Assembly: GCA_944389105.1 (NCBI GenBank)
Contig: CALXLD010000039.1
Span: 43,715-107,714, forward strand
Length of the DNA: 64,000 bases
Source: an uncultured Spirochaetaceae bacterium
GTDB lineage: Bacteria; Spirochaetota; Spirochaetia; Sphaerochaetales; Sphaerochaetaceae
Direction of reading: 5' to 3'
Shown: positions 42,941-51,974 of the stretch, one piece after another
Layout: the number at the start of each line of letters is the position of its first letter
Position numbering within the stretch: the first letter of the stretch is position 1
Position numbers and translations under genes: made by a program
Notes under the pieces: generated by a model
What the model was told of the DNA's origin: nothing
The model's input: only the letters and a program-made list of their open reading frames with translations
Databases searched by the model: none

Positions 42941-44248
42941 ATGAAGCTTGCCACTTTTTCCCGTGGCGGAGTGCATCCCGCTGATAAGAAAGACCTCTCT
43001 AAGGAGAAGAAGCTTGAACGCCTTCCCATTCCTTCCGAGCTGGTCGTTTCTATGTCTGAGCATCTGGGTGCACCTGCCGTACTGACAAAGAAAAAAGGTG
43101 ACACTGTATCGAGAGGGGAAGTCATAGGAACAGCAGCGGGGTATATCTCTGCGGATGTTCATAGCCCTGTTGACGGTGTTGTTGTTGATATTCGCAAAGT
43201 AAGAGTTCAGTCAGGAGCAGTTGCTGATGCTGCTGTGATAAAAAGCAATGAGACACAGAGCAATCCGTGGACCGATAAGCATGACTGGAAAAAACTATCT
43301 TCCGAGGAACTTCTTGATCTCGTAAGGAAGATGGGCATTGTCGGTATGGGTGGAGCTACCTTCCCGACAGCTGTGAAGCTTACGATTCCTATGGGCAAGG
43401 AAGTTGATGCCCTTATAATAAACGGAGTTGAGTGCGAACCATATCTTACTTCTGACTATCGTCTTATGATTGAGAAGCCCGATGAAGTTCTTGAAGGAGT
43501 GATGGTTGCCGCTGCTATCGCAAAGCCGAAGAAGATAATAATCGGGATAGAGGCAAATAAGATGGATGCTGTGGCTCTGCTTTCTGAAAAGGCAGCAGCT
43601 CATGGTTATCCTATTACAGTAATGCCTCTTAAGATGAAGTATCCGCAGGGAGATGAAAAACAGCTTATAAAAGCCACGATCAGAAGGGAAGTCCCATCTG
43701 GAAAGCTTCCTCTGGATGTCGGAGTAGTGGTCTGCAACCTTGGTTCATGCTATGCGATGTATGAAGCAGCTGTTTATAACAAGCCCCTTGTAGAGCGTGT
43801 GATTACAGTTTCAGGAGAATCAATCAGCGAGCCTAAGAATCTTATAGCTCCGATTGGTACGAAATTCTCAGATCTCATAGCATACTGCGGAGGAGAGAAG
43901 GACGACGCCGTTTCCATGGTCGCTGGCGGTCCCATGATGGGATTTGCTGTATACGATGACTCAACGCCGATGGTAAAAGGTTCAAGCGGTCTTCTGATTC
44001 TTCCTAAGATGGTTGATGATTTCTCTGCACCTTGTGTCCTCTGCGGAAAATGCGTGCAGCATTGCCCGATGGGGCTTCAGCCTAACAAGATGTTCAGGAA
44101 CATCAAATATGGCAATTACCAGGCTGCTATGGATCTTGGCCTGATGGACTGCAAGGAATGCGGCTGCTGTGCTTATACATGTCCTTCGCATCTGCCATTG
44201 GTTCAGGGTTTCAAGCTTGGAAAGAAAATGGGGAGGAAGAAGAAATGA
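42941..44248 (+). CDS. rnfC: Rnf complex subunit RnfC, NADH-binding iron-sulfur/FMN subunit
   Basis: This 435-aa peripheral subunit oxidises or reduces NAD(H) at the cytosolic face of the ferredoxin:NAD+ oxidoreductase ion pump. After an N-terminal RnfC_N barrel domain (FSRGGVHPADKKD) comes the Rossmann-like Complex1_51K region (GIVGMGGATFPTAVKL, NGVECEPYLTSD). Two 4Fe-4S motifs follow: from C365 (CVLCGKCVQHCP) and from C404 (CKECGCCAYTCP). First gene of rnfCDGEAB. It has no long C-terminal repeat tail like E. coli RsxC. ATG overlaps with rnfD. Confidence 0.96.
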   Translation: MKLATFSRGGVHPADKKDLSKEKKLERLPIPSELVVSMSEHLGAPAVLTKKKGDTVSRGEVIGTAAGYISADVHSPVDGVVVDIRKVRVQSGAVADAAVIKSNETQSNPWTDKHDWKKLSSEELLDLVRKMGIVGMGGATFPTAVKLTIPMGKEVDALIINGVECEPYLTSDYRLMIEKPDEVLEGVMVAAAIAKPKKIIIGIEANKMDAVALLSEKAAAHGYPITVMPLKMKYPQGDEKQLIKATIRREVPSGKLPLDVGVVVCNLGSCYAMYEAAVYNKPLVERVITVSGESISEPKNLIAPIGTKFSDLIAYCGGEKDDAVSMVAGGPMMGFAVYDDSTPMVKGSSGLLILPKMVDDFSAPCVLCGKCVQHCPMGLQPNKMFRNIKYGNYQAAMDLGLMDCKECGCCAYTCPSHLPLVQGFKLGKKMGRKKK

Positions 44249-45303
44249 GGACAGTAAGAACTAGCCCCCATATACATGGATCACTCAGGACGGATAAGGC
44301 AATGCTTTTCGTCATTGCAGCACTCCTTCCTTCCTGTATCTGGGGTGTATGGGCATTTGGCCTGAGAGCGCTTCTGGTTCTCATTGTATCAGTGGCCTCA
44401 GCTATGCTTGTTGAATACCTTCTTGGGCTTGTTTCCAAGGAGTTTACGCTGAAAGATTATTCGGCAGCTGTAACAGGGCTTCTTGTCGGAATGAACATGC
44501 CTCCGGAAATTCCTCTTTATATACCGGTGATTGCCTCTGCATTTGCAATTGCCGTAGTCAAATGGACCTTCGGAGGACTTGGATGCAACTGGATGAATCC
44601 GGCGCTTGCTGGAAGAGTATTCGTATTCTTCTCGTTCACGTCTCAGATGAGTTCATTCACGCTTCCTCGCTGGATGGCCGTTGATGCGCTCTCTTCAGCA
44701 ACTCCGCTTTCGGCAATGAAGACAGCTATAACCGGAGGCGCCGCAGGAAGAAGTGCTGAGCTGCTTTCATCTACGATTCCGACTACAGAGCTTGCTGACA
44801 GCATATCTTCAGCTCTTGGGATTTCTCCATATGCAGTTGATGCATTCTTCGGAAATGTCGGAGGCTGTATCGGCGAAGTGTCCGCACTGCTTCTCCTTGT
44901 GGGTGGAATCTTCCTGATTGCAGCAAAGATCATCACATGGAGGATTCCGGTAGTATATATAGGATCATTCGCGCTGCTTTCATGGGTTTTCGGCGGTATT
45001 CCATATGGTCTTGGTGCTTTCCATGGAGAGATTCTTGTTCCTATTTTCTCAGGAGGACTGATGCTTGGTGCCTTCTTCATGGCAACTGATTGGGTAACAA
45101 CACCTACGACGCCGAAAGGAGAGATTATCTTTGCCCTGGGCTGCGGGTTCTTTACGTTCCTTATCAGATATTTCGGTTCGCTTCCGGAAGGTGTGTCCCT
45201 TGCGATAATAATGATGAATATCATCACTCCGACAATTGATAGATTCATCCGCGTTAAGCCTTTCGGATATGTCAGGAAACCGAAGAAGGAGGCAAAGGCA
45301 TGA
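44245..45303 (+). CDS. rnfD: Rnf complex subunit RnfD, flavinylated membrane subunit
   Basis: This 352-aa integral membrane protein starts at ATG 44245, overlapping the rnfC stop, with GGAGG 8 nt upstream. It starts TSPHIHGSLRTDKAMLFVIAALLP. It carries the FMN attachment motif as DALSSATPL, with Thr153 as the expected covalent FMN site. FGGLGCNWMNPALAGRVFVFFSF and a later FFMATDWVTTPTT, also conserved in NqrB/RnfD, are present. It forms the membrane electron route and part of the Na+ or H+ channel. Confidence 0.95.
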   Translation: MRTVRTSPHIHGSLRTDKAMLFVIAALLPSCIWGVWAFGLRALLVLIVSVASAMLVEYLLGLVSKEFTLKDYSAAVTGLLVGMNMPPEIPLYIPVIASAFAIAVVKWTFGGLGCNWMNPALAGRVFVFFSFTSQMSSFTLPRWMAVDALSSATPLSAMKTAITGGAAGRSAELLSSTIPTTELADSISSALGISPYAVDAFFGNVGGCIGEVSALLLLVGGIFLIAAKIITWRIPVVYIGSFALLSWVFGGIPYGLGAFHGEILVPIFSGGLMLGAFFMATDWVTTPTTPKGEIIFALGCGFFTFLIRYFGSLPEGVSLAIIMMNIITPTIDRFIRVKPFGYVRKPKKEAKA

Positions 45304-45854
45304 CAAGATACATAAAGACTGCAGTCATTCTTTTCCTCATCTGCGCTATCTGTACAGCGCTTTGTGCTGTCGTAAATGAAGTTACAGCTCCTCGTATTGC
45401 CGCAAATGTTGAAGGAGAAAGGCTTTCAGCGCTTTCCGATGTGAGCAGAGGACTTGAAATCGGAGAGCAGGTTGATGTAGGCGACGGAAGCATTAATTAT
45501 TATATTCCGCTTCTTGGGGGCTCTTCAGTTGCTGGTTATATCGTGGAGCTCAGCTCCTCTGGTTATGGCGGAGCTATGACAATCATCGCCTCCTATGACA
45601 CGGATGGTGCTGTCATGGAAGCTATGATGATGGCAAATTCAGAAACTCCGGGACTTGGAAAGAAAGCTGAGGAACCCTGGTACATGGAAATGTTCAAGGG
45701 GCTTGGAGGGGAGTCTCCTCTTCCTTCGCAGAAGTCTGATCTGAGCGCGGAGGATAATGCGGCAGTGTCTGGTGCTTCGATTACATTCGGAGGAGTTTCT
45801 TCCGCACTCATCAATGGCTCTGAATTCGTAAAAGGTCTTGGAGGTGCTGTATGA
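45300..45854 (+). CDS. rnfG: Rnf complex subunit RnfG, FMN-binding subunit with a variant attachment motif
   Basis: This 184-aa protein has one N-terminal helix and an extracytoplasmic FMN-binding domain, with DTDGAVMEAMMMANSETPGLGKKAEE as the RnfG core. The covalent FMN motif, usually (S/T)GAT preceded by Asp, reads AAVSGASIT here. Ser160 takes the place of the flavinylated Thr, and the usual Asp three residues before the motif is Ala. ApbE can modify Ser in some targets, so the site may still work. ATG overlaps the rnfD stop. Confidence 0.92.
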   Translation: MTRYIKTAVILFLICAICTALCAVVNEVTAPRIAANVEGERLSALSDVSRGLEIGEQVDVGDGSINYYIPLLGGSSVAGYIVELSSSGYGGAMTIIASYDTDGAVMEAMMMANSETPGLGKKAEEPWYMEMFKGLGGESPLPSQKSDLSAEDNAAVSGASITFGGVSSALINGSEFVKGLGGAV

Positions 45855-46483
45855 GCCATATAAAAGAGCTGACTAAGGGTATCTTCAAGGAGAACCCTAC
45901 ATTCATAATCATGCTTGGAATGTGTCCGACACTTGGTGTCTCAACACAGGTTTCCAATGCTATCGGTATGGGAGCGAGCGTAATATTCGTTCTTACTTGC
46001 TCGAACATATTCATATCGCTTCTCAGGAAGGTCATCCCTGACTCTGTCAGAATACCTTGCTACATTGTCATCATCGCATCGTTTGTTACCATAGTTGAGA
46101 TGGTGCTGCATGCATTTGTTCCATCTGTATATGAAGCGCTGGGTGTCTATCTTCCTCTGATTGTCGTCAACTGCATCATACTTGGAAGAGCGGAAGCTTT
46201 TGCGGGAAAGAACGGTGTTCTTGACAGTGCGCTGGATGGAATAGGAATGGGAATAGGCTTTACCCTCTCCCTCTCGCTCATAGCCCTGATCAGAGAGCTC
46301 TTCGGAGCTGGAACGATCACGCTGTTCCCTGTCGGATCATTTGATGGTGTAATAACAGTTCCTGGAATCTCTGAATCTCCGGTGCGTGTTCTTACCCTTG
46401 CTGCAGGAGCACTCCTTCTCATGGGCTATCTCAAGGCATTCTTCCAGTGGAAGAGCGCACGTTCTCAGGGAGGCAAGGCATGA
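45851..46483 (+). CDS. rnfE: Rnf complex subunit RnfE
   Basis: This 210-aa, six-helix membrane subunit is paralogous to RnfA. It starts with KELTKGIFKENPTFIIMLGMCPTLGVSTQVSNAIGMG and carries conserved Cys in GMCPTLG and VNCIILGRAEAFA, which hold the 2Fe-2S cluster at the RnfA-RnfE interface. Overlapping junctions with rnfG and rnfA (ATGA) show tight coupling. Confidence 0.95.
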   Translation: MSHIKELTKGIFKENPTFIIMLGMCPTLGVSTQVSNAIGMGASVIFVLTCSNIFISLLRKVIPDSVRIPCYIVIIASFVTIVEMVLHAFVPSVYEALGVYLPLIVVNCIILGRAEAFAGKNGVLDSALDGIGMGIGFTLSLSLIALIRELFGAGTITLFPVGSFDGVITVPGISESPVRVLTLAAGALLLMGYLKAFFQWKSARSQGGKA

Positions 46484-47073
46484 GCTATATCGGAATTGTA
46501 ATAACATATGTGTTCATCCAGAACTTCATACTTGTCCAGTTCATGGGCCTCTGCCCGTTCATCGGTGTTTCCAAAAACAGCGAAAGCGCAATAGGAATGG
46601 GTGTGGCTGTTACTTTCGTCACCGCTATCACATCGGTAGTATGCTGGGGTGTCAGCCAGCTTTTCCTGATTCCTTTCGGACTTGAATATCTGCAGACTAT
46701 TGCATACATCCTCGTCATTGCAGCGCTTGTCCAGCTGGTAGAGATGGTCATCAGGAAGATGAGTCCTGGTCTGTATCAGGCCCTTGGCATCTATCTTCCT
46801 CTGATAACCACCAACTGTGCAGTTCTCGGTATTGCTGTTATCAATGCGGAAAACGGCTACAACCTTCTTGAGAGCTTCCTGGCAGGTCTTTCTGCAGGAC
46901 TTGGTTTCACCATGGCTATTGTGCTTATGAGCAACATCAGGGAAAAACTTGATATGACTCCGGTAAGAAAGGTTTTCAGGGGAGTCCCGATTGCATTCAT
47001 CTCAGCTGGTCTGATGGCTCTTGCATTCATGATGTTTGATCAGAGCCTGCTTACCAATCTTGGGCTTGTATAA
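46480..47073 (+). CDS. rnfA: Rnf complex subunit RnfA
   Basis: This 197-aa, six-helix membrane subunit starts at ATG 46480 within the rnfE stop; GGGAGG lies upstream. MSYIGIVITYVFIQNFILVQFMGLCPFIGVSKNSESAIGMG and ITTNCAVLGIAVIN carry the Cys residues matching those of RnfE. RnfA and RnfE insert in opposite orientation and form the symmetrical core. Confidence 0.95.
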   Translation: MSYIGIVITYVFIQNFILVQFMGLCPFIGVSKNSESAIGMGVAVTFVTAITSVVCWGVSQLFLIPFGLEYLQTIAYILVIAALVQLVEMVIRKMSPGLYQALGIYLPLITTNCAVLGIAVINAENGYNLLESFLAGLSAGLGFTMAIVLMSNIREKLDMTPVRKVFRGVPIAFISAGLMALAFMMFDQSLLTNLGLV

Positions 47074-47084
47074 GGAGGTCGAGG

Positions 47085-47879
47085 ATGTCTGTTGTAATTG
47101 CGTTTCTGATAGTCGGTATCCTCGGTCTTGTACTTGGATTCGGGCTTTCTGTTGCAGATAAGAAGCTTGCTGTCGAAAAAGATCCGAAGCTTGAGGAACT
47201 TGAGGCATCGATGCCTGGGGCAAACTGCGGTGGCTGCGGTTTTGCAGGATGCCAGGCATATGCGGAAGCTGTTTTCAATGGTACTGCGGAAGCTGGCCTG
47301 TGTTCTCCGGGAGGAGAGGAGCTGGCAAAGAAGATGAGTGAGATCCTTGGCATAAAAGTTGAGCTCAAGGAAAAGATGGTCGCATTTGTTTTCTGCCGAG
47401 GAAACAGCGAAGTGACAAAATCCGACTATGTCTATAAAGGCATGGCTGACTGCAATGCCGCTGCTCTTCTTCAGGGTGGTCCTAATGGATGCAAGGAAGG
47501 CTGTCTGCATCTCGGTTCCTGTATTTCTGTCTGTCCGGTTTCTGCAATATCAAAGGATGAGAAAGGGAATGTTGTTGTCGATAAGGAAAAGTGCATAGGA
47601 TGCGGGAAGTGCGTCTCTGTCTGTCCTAACAATGTAATAAAGCTTGTCCCTTATTCTCTCGACTGGATCTGTGCATGCAATAACCATGAGCCAGGCGGGA
47701 AAGTCCGCAAGACTTGCCAGGTCGGGTGCATAGGCTGTAAGATGTGCGAAACCAAAGTTGAGGGGAGCCCTTTCAAGGTTGAATCTTTCCTCTCATCAAA
47801 TGACTGGAATAAGGATCAGAGCATGGCGGAGGCAGCTGCGGAAATCTGCCCTCAGAAATGCATCGTGAGAAGGAGCTGA
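47085..47879 (+). CDS. rnfB: Rnf complex subunit RnfB, ferredoxin-accepting iron-sulfur subunit
   Basis: This 264-aa protein has one N-terminal membrane helix, then the Fe4S4 domain with C48, C51 and C56 (NCGGCGFAGC) and C73. Two ferredoxin-type 4Fe-4S units follow (CLHLGSCISVCPVSAI and CIGCGKCVSVCPNNVI), then a further Cys-rich stretch CIGCKMCETK. This is the entry point for electrons from reduced ferredoxin. AAGGAGG precedes the ATG. Last gene of the rnf operon proper; the next gene starts one base after its stop. Confidence 0.95.
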   Translation: MSVVIAFLIVGILGLVLGFGLSVADKKLAVEKDPKLEELEASMPGANCGGCGFAGCQAYAEAVFNGTAEAGLCSPGGEELAKKMSEILGIKVELKEKMVAFVFCRGNSEVTKSDYVYKGMADCNAAALLQGGPNGCKEGCLHLGSCISVCPVSAISKDEKGNVVVDKEKCIGCGKCVSVCPNNVIKLVPYSLDWICACNNHEPGGKVRKTCQVGCIGCKMCETKVEGSPFKVESFLSSNDWNKDQSMAEAAAEICPQKCIVRRS

Positions 47880-47880
47880 T

Positions 47881-49686
47881 TTGAGAATCGCACTTGGTAT
47901 TTATACAGAGATGTCAGCATCTACACCTGCTGCGGCATTCTCAAGAGCTCTGACGCTTGTATATAAGCCAGTGTTATCGTTTATGTATAATAACCCTGGG
48001 ATTAAGCTGTCTTTGTATCAAAGCTCAGCGATGATCAAGCATATTGCTTCTTCATGCCCAGAGGTTAATATCCTCATAGCCTCCCTCGCAAAGAGGGGGG
48101 ACCTTGAGCTTATTACAGGTACTTACAGCCAGGCTATTCTTTCATTGAATCCCCCTAAGGACAGATCTCTCCAGATTGAGAAGATGACAACACTGATCAG
48201 GAGATACTATGGAGTCAGGGCCACCAGCTGCTTCTTTTACGGCCAGGTCTGGGCCCCTTCCTTTATCCATAGCCTGAGAAATACCGGTATTTCCAGTGTT
48301 GTGATTTCCTCATACAAGGCGACCTCGAGAGAACTTATAGATTCCTCTTCATTTGTGATGAACGAAATCGGCAAGAAAGTCGAGGTTAAGGTTATTTCTG
48401 ACAGAAGCGCACAGCTCGTGTCCCGATATGCTCAGGGGGAAATCGGTCTTCCGGAGCTTAAGGCTTGCCTCATTTCGCAATTCAGTGATGGGGATGATGA
48501 GATATTCTTCCTTAATATCGACCAGATTCTTGAAGGAGCCGCAAGACAGGGGGATGATGATTTCATACCATCCTTTATTCCTGAGCTGATGGATTCCATT
48601 GGTGGAAGCGGGGTACACCTTCATGCTATCTCCTCAGATAAGCCTGGATATCTTGATAGCGGATGGTATGGCCGCGATGCTTATGCAAATGGCCTGCATT
48701 CCTTCAATGATATCTTTGTCCGGAATGAGAATTTCAGATATCTTCTCAATAGGTACATAGCCCTCTCTGATACTGTCTCACAGTTCAAGAAAGACAAAGC
48801 CGCCAAAAGGGATGCAGAAGGCGAGCTCTTTCATATATCAATCGGACCGCTTTTCATTCATGATGCAGAGTGTACGCCGATGAGGCTTCAGGAGAGGAGG
48901 CTTTTCTGGAAAGCCATCATAGAGTGTGAGAAATGCCTGCTGGAAGCAGATCCATCTGCACTTAAAACCGAATATGATTACGAAGAGTGCGGTGAGAATG
49001 ATTATATTGCAAGGAATAAGGTTTTTACGGCAGTTTTCTCGCCAAAAGGTGGAGCTGTAGCGGAGCTTTGCTATAATCCTCTTGCGATAAATCTTCTCGA
49101 TACAAGGGTTCCGTTTGATAAATCATTTCCGCATGTGGGGATGAAGAAATCCTTTTCTGATAGGCTGTTTGTCAACGGAAGGGAAGTCCGGCTCTCCGAG
49201 AAGATGTTCGATGCTGCTGTTGTATCGAGAACAAGAGGGGAATTCCAGTTCTCTTTCTCAGATGGGGATTTTTCCATCATCAAGCATTTCAAGCTCCGGT
49301 CGCAGACGCTTGTAATGGAAGTCACGATAATCTCTGAGACTGATATCTCAGGAAAATACGAGATAAACGTCTATACATCTCTTTATGACATGATACTGAG
49401 CTCTTTTGATCAGAGAAAGCAGATGATGCTCGGAAGCCTTGATGATGTAAGAACGGTCAAGTATACTGAAACGCAGTCTGGACTGGCTATTTCATTCTCT
49501 TCAACCGAGCCATTCAGTGTCTCAGAGGAGAGAATCAGGCAGACGCAGAATACATCAATCGGCATGGAGTCGTTCGAGCTCTACGCAAGTCATGCGTTTT
49601 CGTTTCCTCTGGAGCAGAAAGCAGGGGAAGCAAGGAACTATAGGTTCATACTCAGGGCAAGCGACAGCCGGAAGGACAGGGAGTAA
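47881..49686 (+). CDS. Glycoside hydrolase family 57 (alpha-amylase/4-alpha-glucanotransferase-like)
   Basis: This 601-aa protein starts at TTG 47881 with AAGGAG 5 nt upstream inside rnfB. Residues 1-300 have the GH57 barrel pattern: an N-terminal strand (IALGIYTEMSAS), ELITGTYSQAILSLNP and a Cys/Trp-rich FFYGQVWAPSF, where family members have their nucleophile-region strand. Several usual GH57 motifs are worn: the expected His-rich strand 1 (HxHQP) is missing and strand 3 lacks a clear Glu. The C-terminal part resembles DUF1926-type beta domains. It may be a non-catalytic or altered member. It is tightly linked to rnfB and prfB. Confidence 0.7.
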   Translation: MRIALGIYTEMSASTPAAAFSRALTLVYKPVLSFMYNNPGIKLSLYQSSAMIKHIASSCPEVNILIASLAKRGDLELITGTYSQAILSLNPPKDRSLQIEKMTTLIRRYYGVRATSCFFYGQVWAPSFIHSLRNTGISSVVISSYKATSRELIDSSSFVMNEIGKKVEVKVISDRSAQLVSRYAQGEIGLPELKACLISQFSDGDDEIFFLNIDQILEGAARQGDDDFIPSFIPELMDSIGGSGVHLHAISSDKPGYLDSGWYGRDAYANGLHSFNDIFVRNENFRYLLNRYIALSDTVSQFKKDKAAKRDAEGELFHISIGPLFIHDAECTPMRLQERRLFWKAIIECEKCLLEADPSALKTEYDYEECGENDYIARNKVFTAVFSPKGGAVAELCYNPLAINLLDTRVPFDKSFPHVGMKKSFSDRLFVNGREVRLSEKMFDAAVVSRTRGEFQFSFSDGDFSIIKHFKLRSQTLVMEVTIISETDISGKYEINVYTSLYDMILSSFDQRKQMMLGSLDDVRTVKYTETQSGLAISFSSTEPFSVSEERIRQTQNTSIGMESFELYASHAFSFPLEQKAGEARNYRFILRASDSRKDRE

Positions 49687-49687
49687 G

Positions 49688-50786
49688 ATGTTCATAGAAA
49701 ACCGTTCAAAGTTCGAGGATATCAAGGAAGAAGCCTACACTGTATGGAGGCGTCTTTGAAGAGGCTGGGACTGAATCAAAGATAAAGGCTATAGAAGAGG
49801 AGACTTCCGCCCCTGATTTCTGGAATGATCCAGAGAAAGCGGAAAAAGTTTTCCAGAATCTCAATGCGCTCAAAGATGGGTATTATCCATGGAAAGAGCT
49901 TATCGATGAAATCAATGAGACAGAGGAGCTTATAGAGCTTTATCAGGGCGAGGATGATGAATCGCTGCGTCTTGAGCTTGAGGGGCAGATTGAGAAGCTC
50001 GATGAAAAATTCCGTCCTCTGAGGCTTAAGACACTTCTGGATGGCAAGAATGACAAGAACAATGTCTTCCTTACAGTACATTCGGGAGCAGGCGGGAATG
50101 AGGCTTCCGACTGGACCCAGATGCTCATGCGTATGTATACGCGCTGGGCAGAGCGCCATGGCTTCAAGTGCGAGGTTCTGGATATGCAGGAAGATGAAGG
50201 CGGAATCAAGAGCGTATCGCTTAAGATCAATGGACCTTATGCATTCGGATACCTTAAAGGAGAGGCAGGGGTACATCGTCTTGTCCGTATCTCCCCGTTT
50301 GATGCTGCTAAGAGAAGACATACATCATTTGCATCTGTATATGCTTCTCCCGAGGTCGATGATGATATCGAGATAGAGCTCAAGCCTGAAGACTACAGAC
50401 TTGATACTTACCGTGCAGGAGGTGCTGGAGGACAGCATGTCAACAAGACCGATAGCGCTGTAAGAATCACGCACTATGCAACAGGTATCGTTGTCCAGTG
50501 CCAGAATGAGCGAAGTCAGTTCATGAACAAGGATGTGGCATTCAAGATGCTCCGTTCCCGTCTCTATGAGTATTATCAGAAGAAGAGGGAGGAAGAGCAC
50601 CAGAAGGATGCTATCGCTAAGAAGGATATATCCTGGGGCAACCAGATCAGAAGCTATGTCTTCCAGCCTTACACTCTGGTCAAGGATCATCGTACAGGTT
50701 GTCAGACAGGAAATATAAGTGCTGTGATGGATGGCGAAATTGATGATTTCATCGAAAGCTACCTTCATTTCCAGAAAGAAGCTTAG
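49688..50786 (+). CDS. prfB: Peptide chain release factor 2, expressed by programmed +1 frameshift
   Basis: ATG 49688 reads 23 codons to an in-frame TGA at 49757-49759. Slipping one base at CTT-TGA continues 342 more codons to 50786, giving 365 aa, the length of E. coli RF2. The protein has the SPF codon-recognition motif (RLVRISPFDAAKRRHTSFASV), which reads UGA and UAA, and GGQ in AGGAGGQHVNKTDSAVRITH for peptide release. The start lies one base after the GH57 stop. The next gene starts inside the prfB 3' end. Expression is autoregulated by RF2 level through the slip site. Confidence 0.95.
49746..49759 (+). promoter_or_regulatory. RF2 programmed frameshift site
   Basis: A Shine-Dalgarno-like GGAGG (49746-49750) lies 3 nt before CTT (49754-49756) and TGA (49757-49759), the same spacing as the AGGGGG-TAT-CTT-TGA site of E. 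coli prfB. The base after TGA is A instead of C. Confidence 0.93.
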
Positions 50787-51966
50787 TGTACTTCTTCTCA
50801 TCATGCTGCTGCCAGCTGTATTGGTGGCAGCACCTTTCCGTGTAGCAGCCATAAGCGATGATGCCCATTTTTCATCGCTTATGGATGATGTGCTGTCCGT
50901 CCTGTCAGGGGAAATTACGGATCCTGAGGCAATAGCTAGATATGAGGAGAAGAGGCTTGCTGATGAGGCGAGGGGAAGGGATGAGGAGCTTTCCAGGCTC
51001 AGGCAGCAGGAATCATTTGAGGCCATTTCACAGCTTTCGGAAACGGAGAATACATCTGATTCAGATGGTGTCCTTACTCTCGAAAGAGTCACTCCTCAGT
51101 TTTCTGATGTCGAGATGGAGTATCTTCTTCAGGGTAACCAGGAAGCATTTGATTATCTGATGCTTCGGGAGGATCTTGATCTCCTGCTGGTTGCAGATGT
51201 CCATGAGGATGGTCTCATGACGGAATGCACTGTCTATGCAGATGGGGAGGAAATCCACAGGAATCTCTATATATCCTCCGATGACAGCGCGGAGTTTGAT
51301 TCGCTTCTTTCAGCTTTGCTTCCGCGTCTGAAGGACGATGAAGTCGTTGTCCGTATTGAAGCGCCAAGCGCTGTTTCCCTTACTGTTGACGGGGAGACTG
51401 CCTCTCTTGTGCGTTCCGTGATAGTGCTGGAGAGGGGTGAGCATGTTCTCAGATTCACTTCTCCTCTGTATGAGACGGTAGAAATGACAATAGATGCTGA
51501 GGAAGGGCTTGTTGTCTCCCCTGAGTTTGTCCCGTTCCCTACTTCCAGGCTGTTTGTATTGACAGTGCCATATGATGCTGAAATCTACTTCCAGGGGCTG
51601 AAGCAGGATGGTCATTTCATCCCAGATGCTGATGTGCCTTTCCAGATAACGGCTGTAAAGGATGGTTTTTCTCCGCTTCTCGTACAGTCCAGGCTGCCTC
51701 TCGACAGAGTCAATCTCTCTCTTCGTCCGGCGTGGATGGAGAATGAGAACATAGTGGAAAAGGCTAAGGACCGCTTCTACACAAACCTGCTTGCTACTAT
51801 CATATCATTCGGATGCTATGTAGCTTCCGATTCGCTTTCAGCAATATATACGGATGCGGATATTGCTCCGGCGGTTACGCTTTTTGCGGGCGTAAGCTTT
51901 GTTCAGCTTGTTGAGCTGTTTGATTCAATGTTCGATTATTATCAGGCTGCACGTCTTGGTATTTAG
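50731..51966 (+). CDS. Exported PEGA-like domain protein
   Basis: This 411-aa protein begins with a basic segment (ISSKATFISRKK) and a hydrophobic signal (LSVLLLIMLLPAVLVAA). Two PEGA-like beta units follow: VVVRIEAPSAVSLTVDGETASLVRSVIVLERGEHVLRFTSP at about residues 215-255, then a LFVLTVPYDAEIYFQGLKQDG unit at about 275. The C-terminus has a hydrophobic helix (ATIISFGCYVASDSLSAIY). The start overlaps prfB by about 50 bp (ATG 50731 or 50743; neither has a clear ribosome site). It lies between prfB and ftsY. An envelope role is likely; no enzyme motif. Confidence 0.7.
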   Translation: MAKLMISSKATFISRKKLSVLLLIMLLPAVLVAAPFRVAAISDDAHFSSLMDDVLSVLSGEITDPEAIARYEEKRLADEARGRDEELSRLRQQESFEAISQLSETENTSDSDGVLTLERVTPQFSDVEMEYLLQGNQEAFDYLMLREDLDLLLVADVHEDGLMTECTVYADGEEIHRNLYISSDDSAEFDSLLSALLPRLKDDEVVVRIEAPSAVSLTVDGETASLVRSVIVLERGEHVLRFTSPLYETVEMTIDAEEGLVVSPEFVPFPTSRLFVLTVPYDAEIYFQGLKQDGHFIPDADVPFQITAVKDGFSPLLVQSRLPLDRVNLSLRPAWMENENIVEKAKDRFYTNLLATIISFGCYVASDSLSAIYTDADIAPAVTLFAGVSFVQLVELFDSMFDYYQAARLGI

Positions 51967-51974
51967 GAGGAATG

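Noticed and set aside
47881..47883. ATG alternative for the GH57 gene
   Set aside because: TTG 47881 has AAGGAG at 5 nt, while the first in-frame ATG lies well inside the N-terminal strand.
49517..49759. 80-codon ORF ending at TGA 49759 as a separate gene
   Set aside because: Its end is the first 23 codons of prfB before the programmed frameshift.
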